DNA of 64,000 nt, taken from Bacteroidales bacterium (GTDB taxonomy: Bacteria > Bacteroidota > Bacteroidia > Bacteroidales > Prolixibacteraceae). The stretch lies in NCBI GenBank assembly GCA_012719495.1, contig JAAYAG010000118.1:30082-94081 (forward strand), in the 5' to 3' direction. Shown in pieces: positions 16,684-26,741 of the stretch (the stretch's first letter is position 1; each line of letters begins with the position of its first letter). The notes beneath the pieces were generated by a model. The model saw nothing but the letters and a program-made list of their open reading frames with translations, ran no database searches and was not told where the DNA came from. A program made the position numbers and the translations under genes.

Positions 16684-19600
16684 ATGAAATCAATATTTAT
16701 TAGAGCTATCTATAGTTTTAGAACTATTCTCCTTGGATCAATCCTATTATTGTTGACCTCCTCTACGTTTGCCATTTCCGTATTTTCGAAAGAAAATATT
16801 TCAAATCAGGCAACATATGATGAAAGTTCAAGATTCTTAAAAAATATTGAGCCCAATCCTGTTGGTGGTCCTTACTTAGCCGATGAGCACACGGTGGCCT
16901 TGTTGCATTTCGATGGAGATTACAAGAATACAGCTCCTATTGGCGTTGATGGATTAGCCAACAATGCGGTATCGTTTACGACTTCTTTTATGGAGAAACT
17001 GGGCAGTAGTGTTTATATTGACAATTCAAGCGATAAGGCTTTCAGCAATGTGGTCATTCCATTTTATAGTGAATTGAATTTGACAGGGGACTGGACAATA
17101 GAGTATTGGTTCAAAATTAACACATGGGGAACTGGCACAACGGAATTTCCTTTTATGTTTATAAAAACAGGGGCTAACTATTTTGTATTTCCATTACCTG
17201 GAAACAAATCAATACGTGTAGGATATGACTACGAAGGAGGTGCTGAAATCGTTGAATTACCTGAAAATTCGGTTGAAATTAACAAGTGGTATCATCTTTC
17301 GTTTGTTCGCAATACTTCGAATACCACACTAAAGTGCTTGTTGCACAATTCTGAGATGAAATTACTCCAGTCGGTTTCTTCGGTCTATAATGTTTCCCAT
17401 TTTCCCAAAATCAATCAAGAACCCTTACTGATTGGCGGTTTTTCAGGAGGTTCGAATTGTCAGTTCGACGGTTATATCGATGAACTCAGGATCAGCAATG
17501 TTGTCCGCGAGTTCAAGGCTCTGTCACTTGTATCGCCCAATGGGAAAGAAAACTTGACAACAGGATCACAAGAAACCATTCGATGGGCAAGCAACGACAT
17601 TGAGAAAGTTACGCTGGAATACAGCACCAATAATGGTTCAACATGGAGTACAATTGCTTCTAATATAACAGCCTCGCTGGGATCATACACCTGGACTGTT
17701 CCTGACAACATTTCTTCAACCTGTAAAATTAGGGTAAGTGACCAAAGCGACTTTTCGTGCAACGATGAAAGCGATCAGAAATTTTCAATTATAAAGCCTG
17801 TTACCCTTGCTTTGACCTATCCTAATGGAGGGGAAAGTTGGAAGATAGGAACTGTAAAAAATATAACATGGAATTCGGAAGGCGTTGGTGATGTCAGGTT
17901 AGAATATTCCACCGATTTAGGTTCAAACTGGACAACCATTGTTAATTCAACCCCTGCATCGGAACATACCTACTCTTTTACGGTTCCTTATGAGGTTGCT
18001 TACGAATGGAAAGTAAGAATCACCGATGTTTCAGAACCCTCAAGATCGGATATTTCGGACGGTTTGCTTATTACTTACGATGCGTTGCCAGAGTCGGTTT
18101 CTCCTCTATTGAGCATTGAATATCCGGTTTTTGTATGGCCACTGAATGCTTACTATCCTACAACCACTCCTGATGACGATCAGGTAGTTAACGGTCGAGT
18201 GGGCAATGCCTGTGGCCCAACAGTTGTTGCAAACCTTCTTCGGTATTGGGAATTTCCACTAAAAGGAACTGGTTCAAGAACGTTCACCGATCATCTGAAT
18301 TGTACATGGTCGGCCAATTTTGGTGAGACTTATTATAAATATGATCAAATGCCCAAGTATGTTGCACCGAATGCTACTCAGGAGGTGTATGATCCGGTTG
18401 CTACCATGATGTATCATGCGGGTGTTGCAATGCATAACCCCTATCGAACAGGTGCTCGAGAAGGGGTTATCGAGGCGTTCCATGAATTCTTTAATTACAG
18501 TCGGAAATCAAAATTTCTTTATAGAAATGACTATACCCCCGAACAATGGGATAAGATATTCAAATCTGAGTTTGCCCAAAAACGCCCCATTGTCATTGGG
18601 GGCGATGGAGGTGTATTGCCCGATGGGAGTGTAGGCGGTCACTGGTTTATTTGCGATGGCTACAATAGTGCGAATAAATTTCATATCCGTTGGGACTATG
18701 GAGAGAACAGTAACGAATATTTACCCCTTTACGAGTTCAAACCATTCCATGTAAACAATTGGGCACTGGTTTACCTTGAACCCGATCGGCATGGTGAAGA
18801 GCTTACCCTAACATCGCCAGCAGGTTTTGAAAGCTGGCAGCAAGGTGTGACGCAAACCATCAGGTGGGCTTCTTCGGGCATTACTTCTCTAAAAATTGAG
18901 TATTCAATTAATAATGGGGCCGATTATGTGACGTTAGCAACCAATGTGCCTGCCTCTAACGGATCGTACGCGGTTACGCTGCCAGCTGGAACTTCAAAAG
19001 AATGTAAAATCAGGATTTCCGATGCGAATGATATTAACGTTTATAGCCGGAATGAAGTACCGTTTAGTGTATATGACCAAAAGGAACTGATTATTACTCC
19101 TTATTTTCCCGGAAATATTCAACCAGGAAGTGTATTCCCGATCCGGTGGAGTTCAAAAGGGATAACTACTGTTTCTATTGACTATTCAATTGATAATGGT
19201 AGCACATGGATAGTCATTGCAGACACCATAGCTTCGCTTGAAGTTTATGATTGGTTGGTTCCTGATGTATCGTCAAAAACCTGTAAAGTACGTTTGACCG
19301 ACAAATCAGATATTGCCTGCAAATCTATAAGTCAGTTGTTTACCATCAGTTCAGCACAATGCGTTGGTGGCCCATATGCAGTTGATGCGAACACGGTTGC
19401 CTTGCTTCATTTTAATGGGAACTATCGGAATGAAGCGGTCAACAGCAGAGATGGTATAGTTAACCAGATTGTATCCTTCACCGAAAATTATCCCCTGGGA
19501 ACAGATCAGGGGATTTATGTAGAAAACCCGAACGATGCCGTGTACAGCAATGTCGAAATTCCATATTATGGTGCATTGACGCTAACGAAAGACTGGACAA

Positions 19601-20646
19601 TTGAATTATGGTTCAAAATAAATAACTGGGGAACCGGGACTGTATCGTATCCTACCTTGGTCACAAAAACAGGAAGGAACTATTATATTGACCCAGATCC
19701 CGTATCTAAAACAATTCGTGCGGGCTATGATATTTCGGCCGGAGGAGAGATGGTTGTTTTACCTAACAACTCAGTTCAGACTAACAAATGGTACCATGTA
19801 ACATTTATAAGGAATACCACAACCAAGACTTTACAACTTTTATTGAATGATGAGAATCGCAAATTGGTTTCATCGGCAACGGTGAATTATACATCGAGCA
19901 ATATGCCTCGAACTTCTTCTGAGGCACTAATGGTTGGTGGTTATCATGTGATTGGGAATTCCCAATTTGATGGCTTTATTGATGAATTGAGGATAAGCAA
20001 AGTAGTTAGGGAATATAGCGAACCCAGTAACTTAGAAGAGCTAGCCGTGAAATTCTCGGTTGACCTGAATTATCAGATCAAAAATAGGATATTCAATCCG
20101 GCAACTGATGAGGTATTCTTAAAGGGAAGTTTCAATGGCTGGAGCGACCGGAATCCCATGACCCTTGAATCGGACGGGATTTACACGAGTACTCTTGTTC
20201 TTGAGCCATCGACCAGTTATCAGTACAAGTATTTTATCAATTCTGCCGGTGCTGAAAACAGTGGCTGGGAAATGAATATTGCTGATGGCGAAAACGGCAA
20301 CCGGGTGTTAAAAACCGGAACCACTTCGATGGTTTTGCCGAAGGATTATTTTAACAACAGGGGAGTTTCTGCTGAAGAACTTCGCGAGGGGGTTATGGTT
20401 AAAAATTACCCCAATCCTTTCAGCAGAAGTACCGACTTTTTGTTTACGGTTTCTTCGGCTACACATGTCTCGATAACAGTTTTTGATATGTTGGGGAAAG
20501 AGGTTGCCAATGTGGTAAATGAGAACCTTCAACCAGGCAGCTATGTTCGGGAATGGGATGCCCCGGGGTTAAAGGGAGGTATCTATTTTTACCGGATGAA
20601 GGCTGGAGAGTTTTCCACTACCCGGCGGCTTGTTGTGATCAGGTGA
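16684..20646 (+). CDS. Large T9SS-secreted C10 (streptopain-like) cysteine peptidase with LamG, Ig-like and CBM-type domains
   Basis: About 1320 residues from ATG 16684 (MKSIFIRAIYSF, signal peptide to about residue 30). Domain order: LamG-like jelly roll (about 65-280); two Kre9/Ig-like repeats (282-465, motif SPNGKENL...IRWASN); C10 peptidase (about 478-700); two more Ig-like repeats (706-888); second LamG (894-1115); a CBM20/48-like E-set domain (about 1120-1215, VFLKGSFNGWSD); and a T9SS type A sorting domain (about 1240-1320, YPNPF ... GGIYFYRMKAGE). The likely catalytic pair is intact: Cys510 in NACGPTVVANLL and His653 in GGHWFICDGY. It should be exported and attached at the surface or released. 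The two LamG units are clear duplicates (VGGPYxxDxxTVALLHF). Substrate unknown. Confidence 0.82.
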   Translation: MKSIFIRAIYSFRTILLGSILLLLTSSTFAISVFSKENISNQATYDESSRFLKNIEPNPVGGPYLADEHTVALLHFDGDYKNTAPIGVDGLANNAVSFTTSFMEKLGSSVYIDNSSDKAFSNVVIPFYSELNLTGDWTIEYWFKINTWGTGTTEFPFMFIKTGANYFVFPLPGNKSIRVGYDYEGGAEIVELPENSVEINKWYHLSFVRNTSNTTLKCLLHNSEMKLLQSVSSVYNVSHFPKINQEPLLIGGFSGGSNCQFDGYIDELRISNVVREFKALSLVSPNGKENLTTGSQETIRWASNDIEKVTLEYSTNNGSTWSTIASNITASLGSYTWTVPDNISSTCKIRVSDQSDFSCNDESDQKFSIIKPVTLALTYPNGGESWKIGTVKNITWNSEGVGDVRLEYSTDLGSNWTTIVNSTPASEHTYSFTVPYEVAYEWKVRITDVSEPSRSDISDGLLITYDALPESVSPLLSIEYPVFVWPLNAYYPTTTPDDDQVVNGRVGNACGPTVVANLLRYWEFPLKGTGSRTFTDHLNCTWSANFGETYYKYDQMPKYVAPNATQEVYDPVATMMYHAGVAMHNPYRTGAREGVIEAFHEFFNYSRKSKFLYRNDYTPEQWDKIFKSEFAQKRPIVIGGDGGVLPDGSVGGHWFICDGYNSANKFHIRWDYGENSNEYLPLYEFKPFHVNNWALVYLEPDRHGEELTLTSPAGFESWQQGVTQTIRWASSGITSLKIEYSINNGADYVTLATNVPASNGSYAVTLPAGTSKECKIRISDANDINVYSRNEVPFSVYDQKELIITPYFPGNIQPGSVFPIRWSSKGITTVSIDYSIDNGSTWIVIADTIASLEVYDWLVPDVSSKTCKVRLTDKSDIACKSISQLFTISSAQCVGGPYAVDANTVALLHFNGNYRNEAVNSRDGIVNQIVSFTENYPLGTDQGIYVENPNDAVYSNVEIPYYGALTLTKDWTIELWFKINNWGTGTVSYPTLVTKTGRNYYIDPDPVSKTIRAGYDISAGGEMVVLPNNSVQTNKWYHVTFIRNTTTKTLQLLLNDENRKLVSSATVNYTSSNMPRTSSEALMVGGYHVIGNSQFDGFIDELRISKVVREYSEPSNLEELAVKFSVDLNYQIKNRIFNPATDEVFLKGSFNGWSDRNPMTLESDGIYTSTLVLEPSTSYQYKYFINSAGAENSGWEMNIADGENGNRVLKTGTTSMVLPKDYFNNRGVSAEELREGVMVKNYPNPFSRSTDFLFTVSSATHVSITVFDMLGKEVANVVNENLQPGSYVREWDAPGLKGGIYFYRMKAGEFSTTRRLVVIR

Positions 20647-20801
20647 TTTGTGTTGCCATATTACTTAGTTATTGATAATGTTACATTTATCGATGGCTCA
20701 GGAATGAGTTCGCTTTTTTCGATGCAGAACATTTTTGGTTCACTGTTTGGTTCTCATTTTTGTTGAAATTTATTATATAGAACTGACATGCAAAAAAACG
20801 A

Positions 20802-20835
20802 AAAAGCCTGCAAATCATACGATTTGCAGGCTTTT
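20802..20835. terminator. Strong bidirectional terminator between the C10 peptidase gene and tRNA-Pro
   Basis: A perfect 15-bp stem: AAAAGCCTGCAAATC (20802-20816) with GATTTGCAGGCTTTT (20821-20835) and a 4-base loop. T residues lie on both sides as read on each strand. It serves the tRNA (minus strand), ending about 24 bases downstream of its 3' end, and could stop read-through from the peptidase gene. Confidence 0.85.
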
Positions 20836-20858
20836 AGTTTCGAATGAAACCCATTTTG

Positions 20859-20932
20859 TCGGGGCGACAGGATTTGAACCTGCGACCTCGTCGTCCCGAA
20901 CGACGCGCGCTACCAAGCTGCGCTACGCCCCG
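20859..20932 (-). tRNA. tRNA-Pro (anticodon CGG)
   Basis: A 74-base cloverleaf on the minus strand. The acceptor stem CGGGGCG pairs with CGCCCCG, the D arm has AGCTTGGTA, and the anticodon loop TTCGGGA gives anticodon CGG (Pro). The T arm contains GGTTCAAATCC, and the discriminator is A. CCA is not encoded. It has its own -7 box and terminator. Confidence 0.95.
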
Positions 20933-20975
20933 ATTGGTTTGCCGGATAACTAAATTGTTTCCGATTACGACGCGA

Positions 20976-20983
20976 CAAAAATA
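20976..20983 (-). promoter_or_regulatory. -7 box of the tRNA-Pro promoter
   Basis: TATTTTTG on the minus strand matches TAnnTTTG and lies 43 bases upstream of the tRNA 5' end. No clear TTTG is seen at -33. Confidence 0.45.
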
Positions 20984-21010
20984 ATAAATTCAATATAACC
21001 GAAGAATTTT

Positions 21011-21625
21011 TCACCAAATAAGTTCGCCTTTTCCTTCGCGTAAAATTTCAACTTCTTCGCACGAGCAGTCTACTATTGTCGATACTTCGTTGCCGCCAAA
21101 GCCTCCGTCGATGATCAGGTCAACTTTTCCGCCCCATTCTTCATGAATCAGTTCCGGGTCGGTTGTGTAGGCCAAAATCTCGTCGGTGTCGTGTATCGAG
21201 CTCGCAAATATAGGGTTGCCCAGTTCTCTCACTATTTCGCGGATAATGGCATTGTCGGGTACACGAATGCCAATTGTCTTTTTCTTTCCTTTAAAATATC
21301 GCGGAACATTCGAATTCGCTTCAAGGATAAACGTGAATGGCCCGGGAAGGTTTCGCTTCATTAGTTTGAAAACCGGGTTGGGAATTGGGCGGGCATAGTC
21401 TGAAAGGTGGCTTAAATCGTGACAAATAAATGAGAATCGTGTTTTTTCTATTTGCAAGCCTTTCAATTTGGCTATTTTTTCAACTGCTTTTTGATGCATT
21501 ATGTCGCAGCCCATGCTATAAACGGTGTCGGTAGGATAAATAATTATTCCTCCGTTTTTTAGCGTATCGACGATGTAATTCAACTTTCGCTGGTCGATGT
21601 TTTCTTCGTAAAGTTTAATCAGCAT
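21011..21625 (-). CDS. TsaC/YciO/Sua5-family protein
   Basis: A 204-residue protein. ATG at 21625 (MLIKLYEENID) is chosen; an upstream in-frame TTG adds ten unlikely residues. The family signature is clear: IIYPTDTVYSMGCD, KLKGLQIEKTRF, LPGPFTFILEAN, KKTIGIRVPDN and NPIFASSIHDTDE. True TsaC/Sua5 makes threonylcarbamoyl-AMP for tRNA t6A. This length and the YPTDTVY start fit the YciO branch at least as well, whose role is less certain. It lies upstream of tRNA-Pro on the same strand. Confidence 0.85.
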   Translation of the reverse strand: MLIKLYEENIDQRKLNYIVDTLKNGGIIIYPTDTVYSMGCDIMHQKAVEKIAKLKGLQIEKTRFSFICHDLSHLSDYARPIPNPVFKLMKRNLPGPFTFILEANSNVPRYFKGKKKTIGIRVPDNAIIREIVRELGNPIFASSIHDTDEILAYTTDPELIHEEWGGKVDLIIDGGFGGNEVSTIVDCSCEEVEILREGKGELIW

Positions 21626-21670
21626 TCTGAGATTTTTAACTCCCAAAAATAGCAAATAAACTGCGAAATG

Positions 21671-23119
21671 TTATCGTCTCCAGAAACTGGGAGAAAAGAT
21701 TACCAGAACGGTAAATAGCTCAAGCCTTCCCAAAAGCATTATAAACGAAAGAAACCATTTTCCGGCATCGGGTATTTGGCTATAGCTAAAAGCAGGTCCA
21801 ACTTGCCCTAATCCGGGGCCAATGTTTCCCAGACATGAAGCTACCGCTCCAATAGATGTCTCGTAGTCATCCACAAAAAGCATAAATATGAGGCTGCAAA
21901 TGAAGAATACAGCAATGTAGAAAAAGAAAAAGGCGAGAACATTGTTTATTATCTGGTTGTTGACTGCTCTGTTGTTAAATCGTACAGGAATAACTGCGTT
22001 GGGGTGAATAAGCCTGCGTAATTCGTAATAACTGTTTTTAAGGAGAAGGCCAATTCGCATCACCTTTATCGAACCACTGGTTGATCCGGTCGATCCGCCT
22101 ACAAAGAATAGCAAAAAGAGAACATAGGTAAGGAATGGGTGCCATAACATAAAGTCGTCGGTGACATATCCTGTTGTTGATATTATTGTAACAACCTGAA
22201 ATATAGAATTTCTAAAGGCTTTCTCCAGACTATAATCAGTTGTCAATAACAAGCCTGTGGTAATAATCAACGTAAAGACAAGTATAATACTTATGAATAA
22301 TTTAAACTCTTCATTCTTAAACAACTTTCCTGGCGAGCCTGTAAACGAAAAGTAGGTGAGAGAGAAATTAGTCGCGGCAATAATGGTAAATGCTGTTATA
22401 ACATAGTGAATGTATGGCGAATTCCAATAAGCAACACTGGCTTGTTTGGTCGAGAATCCCCCTGTGGCCATGGTCGTGAATGAGTGGCAAACAGAATCGA
22501 ACAAACTCATACCCCCAAACATGAGCATTATTGTCTCTACCACGGTGAAAACCAGATAGGTGTTCCAAAGTATTTTGGCTGTATCTTTAATTTTGGGGTT
22601 AATCTTTTCAGTTGTAATTCCTGGTGCTTCTGCCGCATAGAGCGATATTCCACCTATGCCAAAGGCCGGTAAAATGGCCAAAGAAAGCACAACTATGCCC
22701 ATACCGCCAATCCATTGGATCAAACTTCGCCAGAAAAGGATTCCATGAGGCAGTTCTTCTATATTGTCGAGAATTGATGCCCCGGTAGTTGTAAAACCCG
22801 ACATGGTTTCGAAAAAGGCGTCGTGGAGGGCGGGTATCGAACCACTTAAAATGAAAGGTAAACTTCCGAAAAAAGAAAACAACACCCATACGATACTCAC
22901 AATAATATATCCTTCACGTTTGCCAATAGTTGGCGAGGCTTTTCGCGTGAAAAGGAACAAAATAACACCGGTTGCGATGGTTATTAATGCTGAATGAATG
23001 AAATGAATTGTATCTCCTTCTTGGTATAACAGCGAGACTAAAAGGGCTGCAACCATAAGAAGGCCTTCTCCGATCAATAAGAAGCCCAGAGTGCGGGTTA
23101 TTATTTTGAAATTAAACAT
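21671..23119 (-). CDS. trkH: TrkH-family potassium uptake channel subunit
   Basis: A 482-residue inner-membrane protein with the four pore-loop repeats of TrkH/KtrB. The filter glycines fall in GFTTTGAS (about residue 110), TMATGGFS (220), ISTTGYVT (315) and LGNIGPGL (435). About ten helices are evident. With TrkA it moves K+ (usually with H+ or Na+) into the cell. It starts 5 bp after the trkA stop, so the two form an operon. Length is typical. Confidence 0.92.
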   Translation of the reverse strand: MFNFKIITRTLGFLLIGEGLLMVAALLVSLLYQEGDTIHFIHSALITIATGVILFLFTRKASPTIGKREGYIIVSIVWVLFSFFGSLPFILSGSIPALHDAFFETMSGFTTTGASILDNIEELPHGILFWRSLIQWIGGMGIVVLSLAILPAFGIGGISLYAAEAPGITTEKINPKIKDTAKILWNTYLVFTVVETIMLMFGGMSLFDSVCHSFTTMATGGFSTKQASVAYWNSPYIHYVITAFTIIAATNFSLTYFSFTGSPGKLFKNEEFKLFISIILVFTLIITTGLLLTTDYSLEKAFRNSIFQVVTIISTTGYVTDDFMLWHPFLTYVLFLLFFVGGSTGSTSGSIKVMRIGLLLKNSYYELRRLIHPNAVIPVRFNNRAVNNQIINNVLAFFFFYIAVFFICSLIFMLFVDDYETSIGAVASCLGNIGPGLGQVGPAFSYSQIPDAGKWFLSFIMLLGRLELFTVLVIFSPSFWRR

Positions 23120-23124
23120 GAAGG

Positions 23125-24459
23125 CTATTTAAAAAATTTATCAATCTTTTTAATGGCCGAAGGTAATGCAAAAATCACCACTTTGTCGCCAGCAACTATT
23201 TGAGTATCACCGGTGGCAATAATCCCTTGATCTTCGCGGATAATACCCCCGATTTTTGCCTCTTTGGGAAAATCGATGTTACGTATCAGGTCGGTAGTTA
23301 CTTTTGAACCAGGGTGTGCAATTACCTCAACAGCTTCAGCATCGGTTGAGCTGAGGCATTTTACACTCGATATTTCGGAACTCATTGAAAACCTATAAAT
23401 AAAACTTGCTGCAATAAACTTTTTGTTGATTACACTGCCTATGCCTACTTGTTCGGCCAAACTAATGAAATCGATATTTTCTACTTCGGCAACAGTTCGT
23501 TTTACCCCCATTTTTTTCGCCAACTGGCAAGTGAGGATGTTGGTTTCTGAGTTTCCGGTTACAGCCACAAAGGCATCCATCTTTTCAATGCCTTCTTCCT
23601 TTAAAAGTTCAAGGTTTCTGCCATCTCCATTGATTACAAGTACATTGCTGAATTTGTCGGCAATTTGTTGGCAGCGCTCTTTGTCAACATCAATAATTTT
23701 AATATTGAATTGATCACTTAATTTTTCGGCTGTTTTCTGGGCAATACGGCTGCCTCCAAGAATCATTATGTTTTTAACCCCAAAATAATCTTTCCCGGTT
23801 TTTTCGTACAATTCGCTAAGTGCTGCAGGGGTAGATACAAAGTAGGCGATATCGTCAGGCATTAACTGATCTTTGCCATAAGGGATAATTGTGGAATCGC
23901 CCCGTGTGATAGCTACAGCTCTGAATGAGGAACTGAATTTCCCGATTTCTTCGAGGGTTTTATTCACTATTGTGGCATTATCCCTGATTTTTATGCCCGA
24001 TAAAACCAATTTTCCGCCCGAAAACTCGTGAGTTACGCGTGAAGCCGGTTGTTTTACAGAGGCTACAATCTCGTTGGCCGCCAGTGTTTCGGGATAGATA
24101 ATTTCGTCTACTCCCAGTTCGATAAATTTCGGTTTATAAGCTTTTTTGAAGTATTCGTCGTTGTTGATTCTTGCGAGGGTTTTTTTTGCTCCCAGATCTT
24201 TTGCTAAAATGCAGGCCAGCACGTTTCTCGACTCGAATGGGGTTACTGCAATAAACAGATCGGCTTTAGAGATACCTGCTTCTTTTAGGTCGATTATTGA
24301 GTTGGCAAAACCATTGATAGTCAATAGATCTACTTGATTAGAGATTTTTTCGAGTTTCTCGCTGTCCTCGTCAATAAGCACAATTTCGTGATTTTCTTTA
24401 CTGAGCATTTTGGCTAAGTGTGTGCCTACTTCGCCTGCTCCGGCAATAACAACTTTCAT
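23125..24459 (-). CDS. trkA: TrkA potassium uptake regulator (two RCK domains)
   Basis: A 444-residue cytoplasmic ring protein with two RCK-N (Rossmann) halves: GAGEVGTHLA near residue 7 and GGSRIAQKTA near 233. Each is followed by an RCK-C part (for example VSTPAALSEL and the C-terminal AGDKVVIFALPSAI). It binds nucleotides and NAD(H) and gates TrkH. First gene of the trkA-trkH operon. Confidence 0.93.
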   Translation of the reverse strand: MKVVIAGAGEVGTHLAKMLSKENHEIVLIDEDSEKLEKISNQVDLLTINGFANSIIDLKEAGISKADLFIAVTPFESRNVLACILAKDLGAKKTLARINNDEYFKKAYKPKFIELGVDEIIYPETLAANEIVASVKQPASRVTHEFSGGKLVLSGIKIRDNATIVNKTLEEIGKFSSSFRAVAITRGDSTIIPYGKDQLMPDDIAYFVSTPAALSELYEKTGKDYFGVKNIMILGGSRIAQKTAEKLSDQFNIKIIDVDKERCQQIADKFSNVLVINGDGRNLELLKEEGIEKMDAFVAVTGNSETNILTCQLAKKMGVKRTVAEVENIDFISLAEQVGIGSVINKKFIAASFIYRFSMSSEISSVKCLSSTDAEAVEVIAHPGSKVTTDLIRNIDFPKEAKIGGIIREDQGIIATGDTQIVAGDKVVIFALPSAIKKIDKFFK

Positions 24460-24574
24460 ATTTTACTGCTATTAAAAGTGGCACAAATTAAATTATTATA
24501 AAACCAATAATCAAAGTTTTTTGTCACCTTTTTCAACGGGTTATTTTAATGTTAATGCCTTATTTTTTAAAAAG

Positions 24575-26602
24575 TTATTTGATGTTGATTATCAATGCTC
24601 CATATTTTTTTAAATCGTATTCGTTCGTCATCGGATCAATATATTTTTTGTATAAACTATGACTTTTCTGAATTTTTGTCCAATCAGTCGAAACTTTTTG
24701 TTCATCAGTATCGTATTTTATACTCTGGTTTTCATTTTTCACGTCTTCTATATGTTGGTGTTGACAAATTTCAATTTTCAAATTTGCGTAGCTGATCGTA
24801 GCCTGTAACTTTTTTCCTGGAACAATGTGGTTATTTTCTAATGCGACAGGTTTTTGAGTTCGATAGTACATTGAAGCGGTTTCAAGTAGTTGCTGTGAAA
24901 TTTTCTCTAAATCTTTCTCAGGTGAGTAGTAATAATGGTCTTTCCCATTGATTATACTTACCAGTGGTTCTGAATAGTTATTGTAGACAATAATTCGTCG
25001 TTGGGTAATACTTTCGAGGTCTTTGATCAACCCAACTGCTTGCAACAAAACTAAAGTGCATAGTACAAAAGCTAAGTTCCTGCCTTTTTTTGTGATAAAG
25101 AATGCTGAAATAGAAATGATCAACAAATATAAAAATACTGATGTAATGAAAGTGAAGTATATTCCATCGATGACAGAGCCTGGCAGGTTCTCGATAAACT
25201 GAATACTGTGGTTTAGCAGGTAGGTTGTGTATTTTAGCAGAAATGCGAGAGCATGGCTTATTCCCGGAATAAACGATACAAAGAAAAAGGCCATACCTAA
25301 ATATAGGATTATTGCGGCAGCAGGCACTACTATAATATTACTCAAAAGAAAATAACTCGGGAACTGATGAAAATAAAGAATACTAATTGGGGTAGTTCCC
25401 AGTTGTGCAGCAAGCGATACTGTTATCAAATCCCACAAGTATTTGCTTGCTTTGTTTTTTGTAGTGATGAGAGCCGAGAATTTGGGCTGGAAAAAAACAA
25501 TACTGGCTACGGCAAGATAGGAGAGTTGGAACCCTATATTGAATAGTGTTAATGGATTAATTAATAACAACAGGCAGGCCGATACTGCCAATGTGTTGTA
25601 GGTGTTGGTTCGTCGATTTAGATTATCGCCAATGACAAGAAACGAAAACATGCTTGCCGAGCGTAAGACCGAGGGCGATAACCCTGTAATGAAAGCATAA
25701 AACCAAAGTGAAAGCAGTAAAAACAGCACTTTGAATGGTTTAAGCGCTGGTTTTTTGTTCATTGGGCTAAATAGAAAGTTAAGTACTATGAATATTATAC
25801 CAACATGCAGTCCTGATACCGATAACACGTGCATGGCTCCTGAAGCTGCAAAAGAATTGCGCACTTCGTTCGAGATATAATTTGTATCGCCCAACGTAAG
25901 TGCCCCTAGTACTGCATATTCATCGCCATCGATACCGGCTTCCCTGTACAGTTTCATTAGCTTTGTGCGTAGGTTTAGGGCAATGGTTTTTACACGGTAC
26001 TGAACGATGCCTGTTTTTGTAACCGGTTCATAAACATAGGTTTGATAGCGTATTCCATTACGTTGACTATATTTTTTGAAATCGAATTCTCCTGGATTTT
26101 TTGAATTCGATATTTCGCGAAGTTGCGCCATGAAAATAATTTCGTCGCCTGGTTCAATTTTTGTATTCGAGATGGAGTCTGATACATAAAGTAATATCTT
26201 CTCTTTTTCCATTTCGAAAGTTGTGTTTGTCTTTGAGCATTCCAGGTTTACGGTATATTTCCAACGGTTGTTTGTCGACGGTGCTTTGTCTTGAACAATG
26301 CCTGCGTAAATGCCTTTTAGCACGGGATCTTTCTTAAATTGATTTTTCTTATATGAATATGTATATGAAATGCCAAGCCCAACAAAAGCAAGTACCAGCA
26401 TAATGCTGATATAATAATCTCGGGATGGAGATTTTTTTAATAAAACAGATAAGATTACCAATAGGACACTTATTCCAAGGAGTATAAAGAGACTTGCCGA
26501 TCCAATTACTTCAAATTGTTCCTCAAGAATAATTCCTACGATGAAAGCTAAGCTAAATCTCAGGAATGGGAAATAGTTAAATGCCGAAAGTTTGGGTTTC
26601 AT
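24575..26602 (-). CDS. comEC: ComEC/Rec2-family competence membrane protein
   Basis: A 675-residue protein from ATG 26602 (MKPKLSAFNYFPFLRF); an upstream TTG is less likely. An N-terminal region with about three helices and a DUF4131-type OB-fold (residues 25-190) is followed by the competence channel domain (about 215-490). Signature segments are ASGAMHVLSVSGLHVGIIF and TGLSPSVLRSASMF. In the family it forms the inner-membrane DNA channel for transformation. The C-terminal metallo-beta-lactamase nuclease domain is absent, as in many Bacteroidota. The last 140 residues have no clear motif. Confidence 0.85.
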   Translation of the reverse strand: MKPKLSAFNYFPFLRFSLAFIVGIILEEQFEVIGSASLFILLGISVLLVILSVLLKKSPSRDYYISIMLVLAFVGLGISYTYSYKKNQFKKDPVLKGIYAGIVQDKAPSTNNRWKYTVNLECSKTNTTFEMEKEKILLYVSDSISNTKIEPGDEIIFMAQLREISNSKNPGEFDFKKYSQRNGIRYQTYVYEPVTKTGIVQYRVKTIALNLRTKLMKLYREAGIDGDEYAVLGALTLGDTNYISNEVRNSFAASGAMHVLSVSGLHVGIIFIVLNFLFSPMNKKPALKPFKVLFLLLSLWFYAFITGLSPSVLRSASMFSFLVIGDNLNRRTNTYNTLAVSACLLLLINPLTLFNIGFQLSYLAVASIVFFQPKFSALITTKNKASKYLWDLITVSLAAQLGTTPISILYFHQFPSYFLLSNIIVVPAAAIILYLGMAFFFVSFIPGISHALAFLLKYTTYLLNHSIQFIENLPGSVIDGIYFTFITSVFLYLLIISISAFFITKKGRNLAFVLCTLVLLQAVGLIKDLESITQRRIIVYNNYSEPLVSIINGKDHYYYSPEKDLEKISQQLLETASMYYRTQKPVALENNHIVPGKKLQATISYANLKIEICQHQHIEDVKNENQSIKYDTDEQKVSTDWTKIQKSHSLYKKYIDPMTNEYDLKKYGALIINIK

Positions 26603-26741
26603 ATCGGGTGTTATAACCAATTGAAACACAAGATACAAAAAAAATAAAAATGCTTGCTGTCGAAAGTTTATTTTTACGGAAGGTCAACGTAATTTTATAG
26701 AAAGTGAGGCGTATAACTGTCATAAAGCAAAGTAGTTACAC

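Noticed and set aside
20735..20953. Plus-strand ORF with [28 protein letters not shown] protein
   Set aside because: This is the familiar false translation of the opposite strand of a tRNA gene, here tRNA-Pro at 20859-20932.
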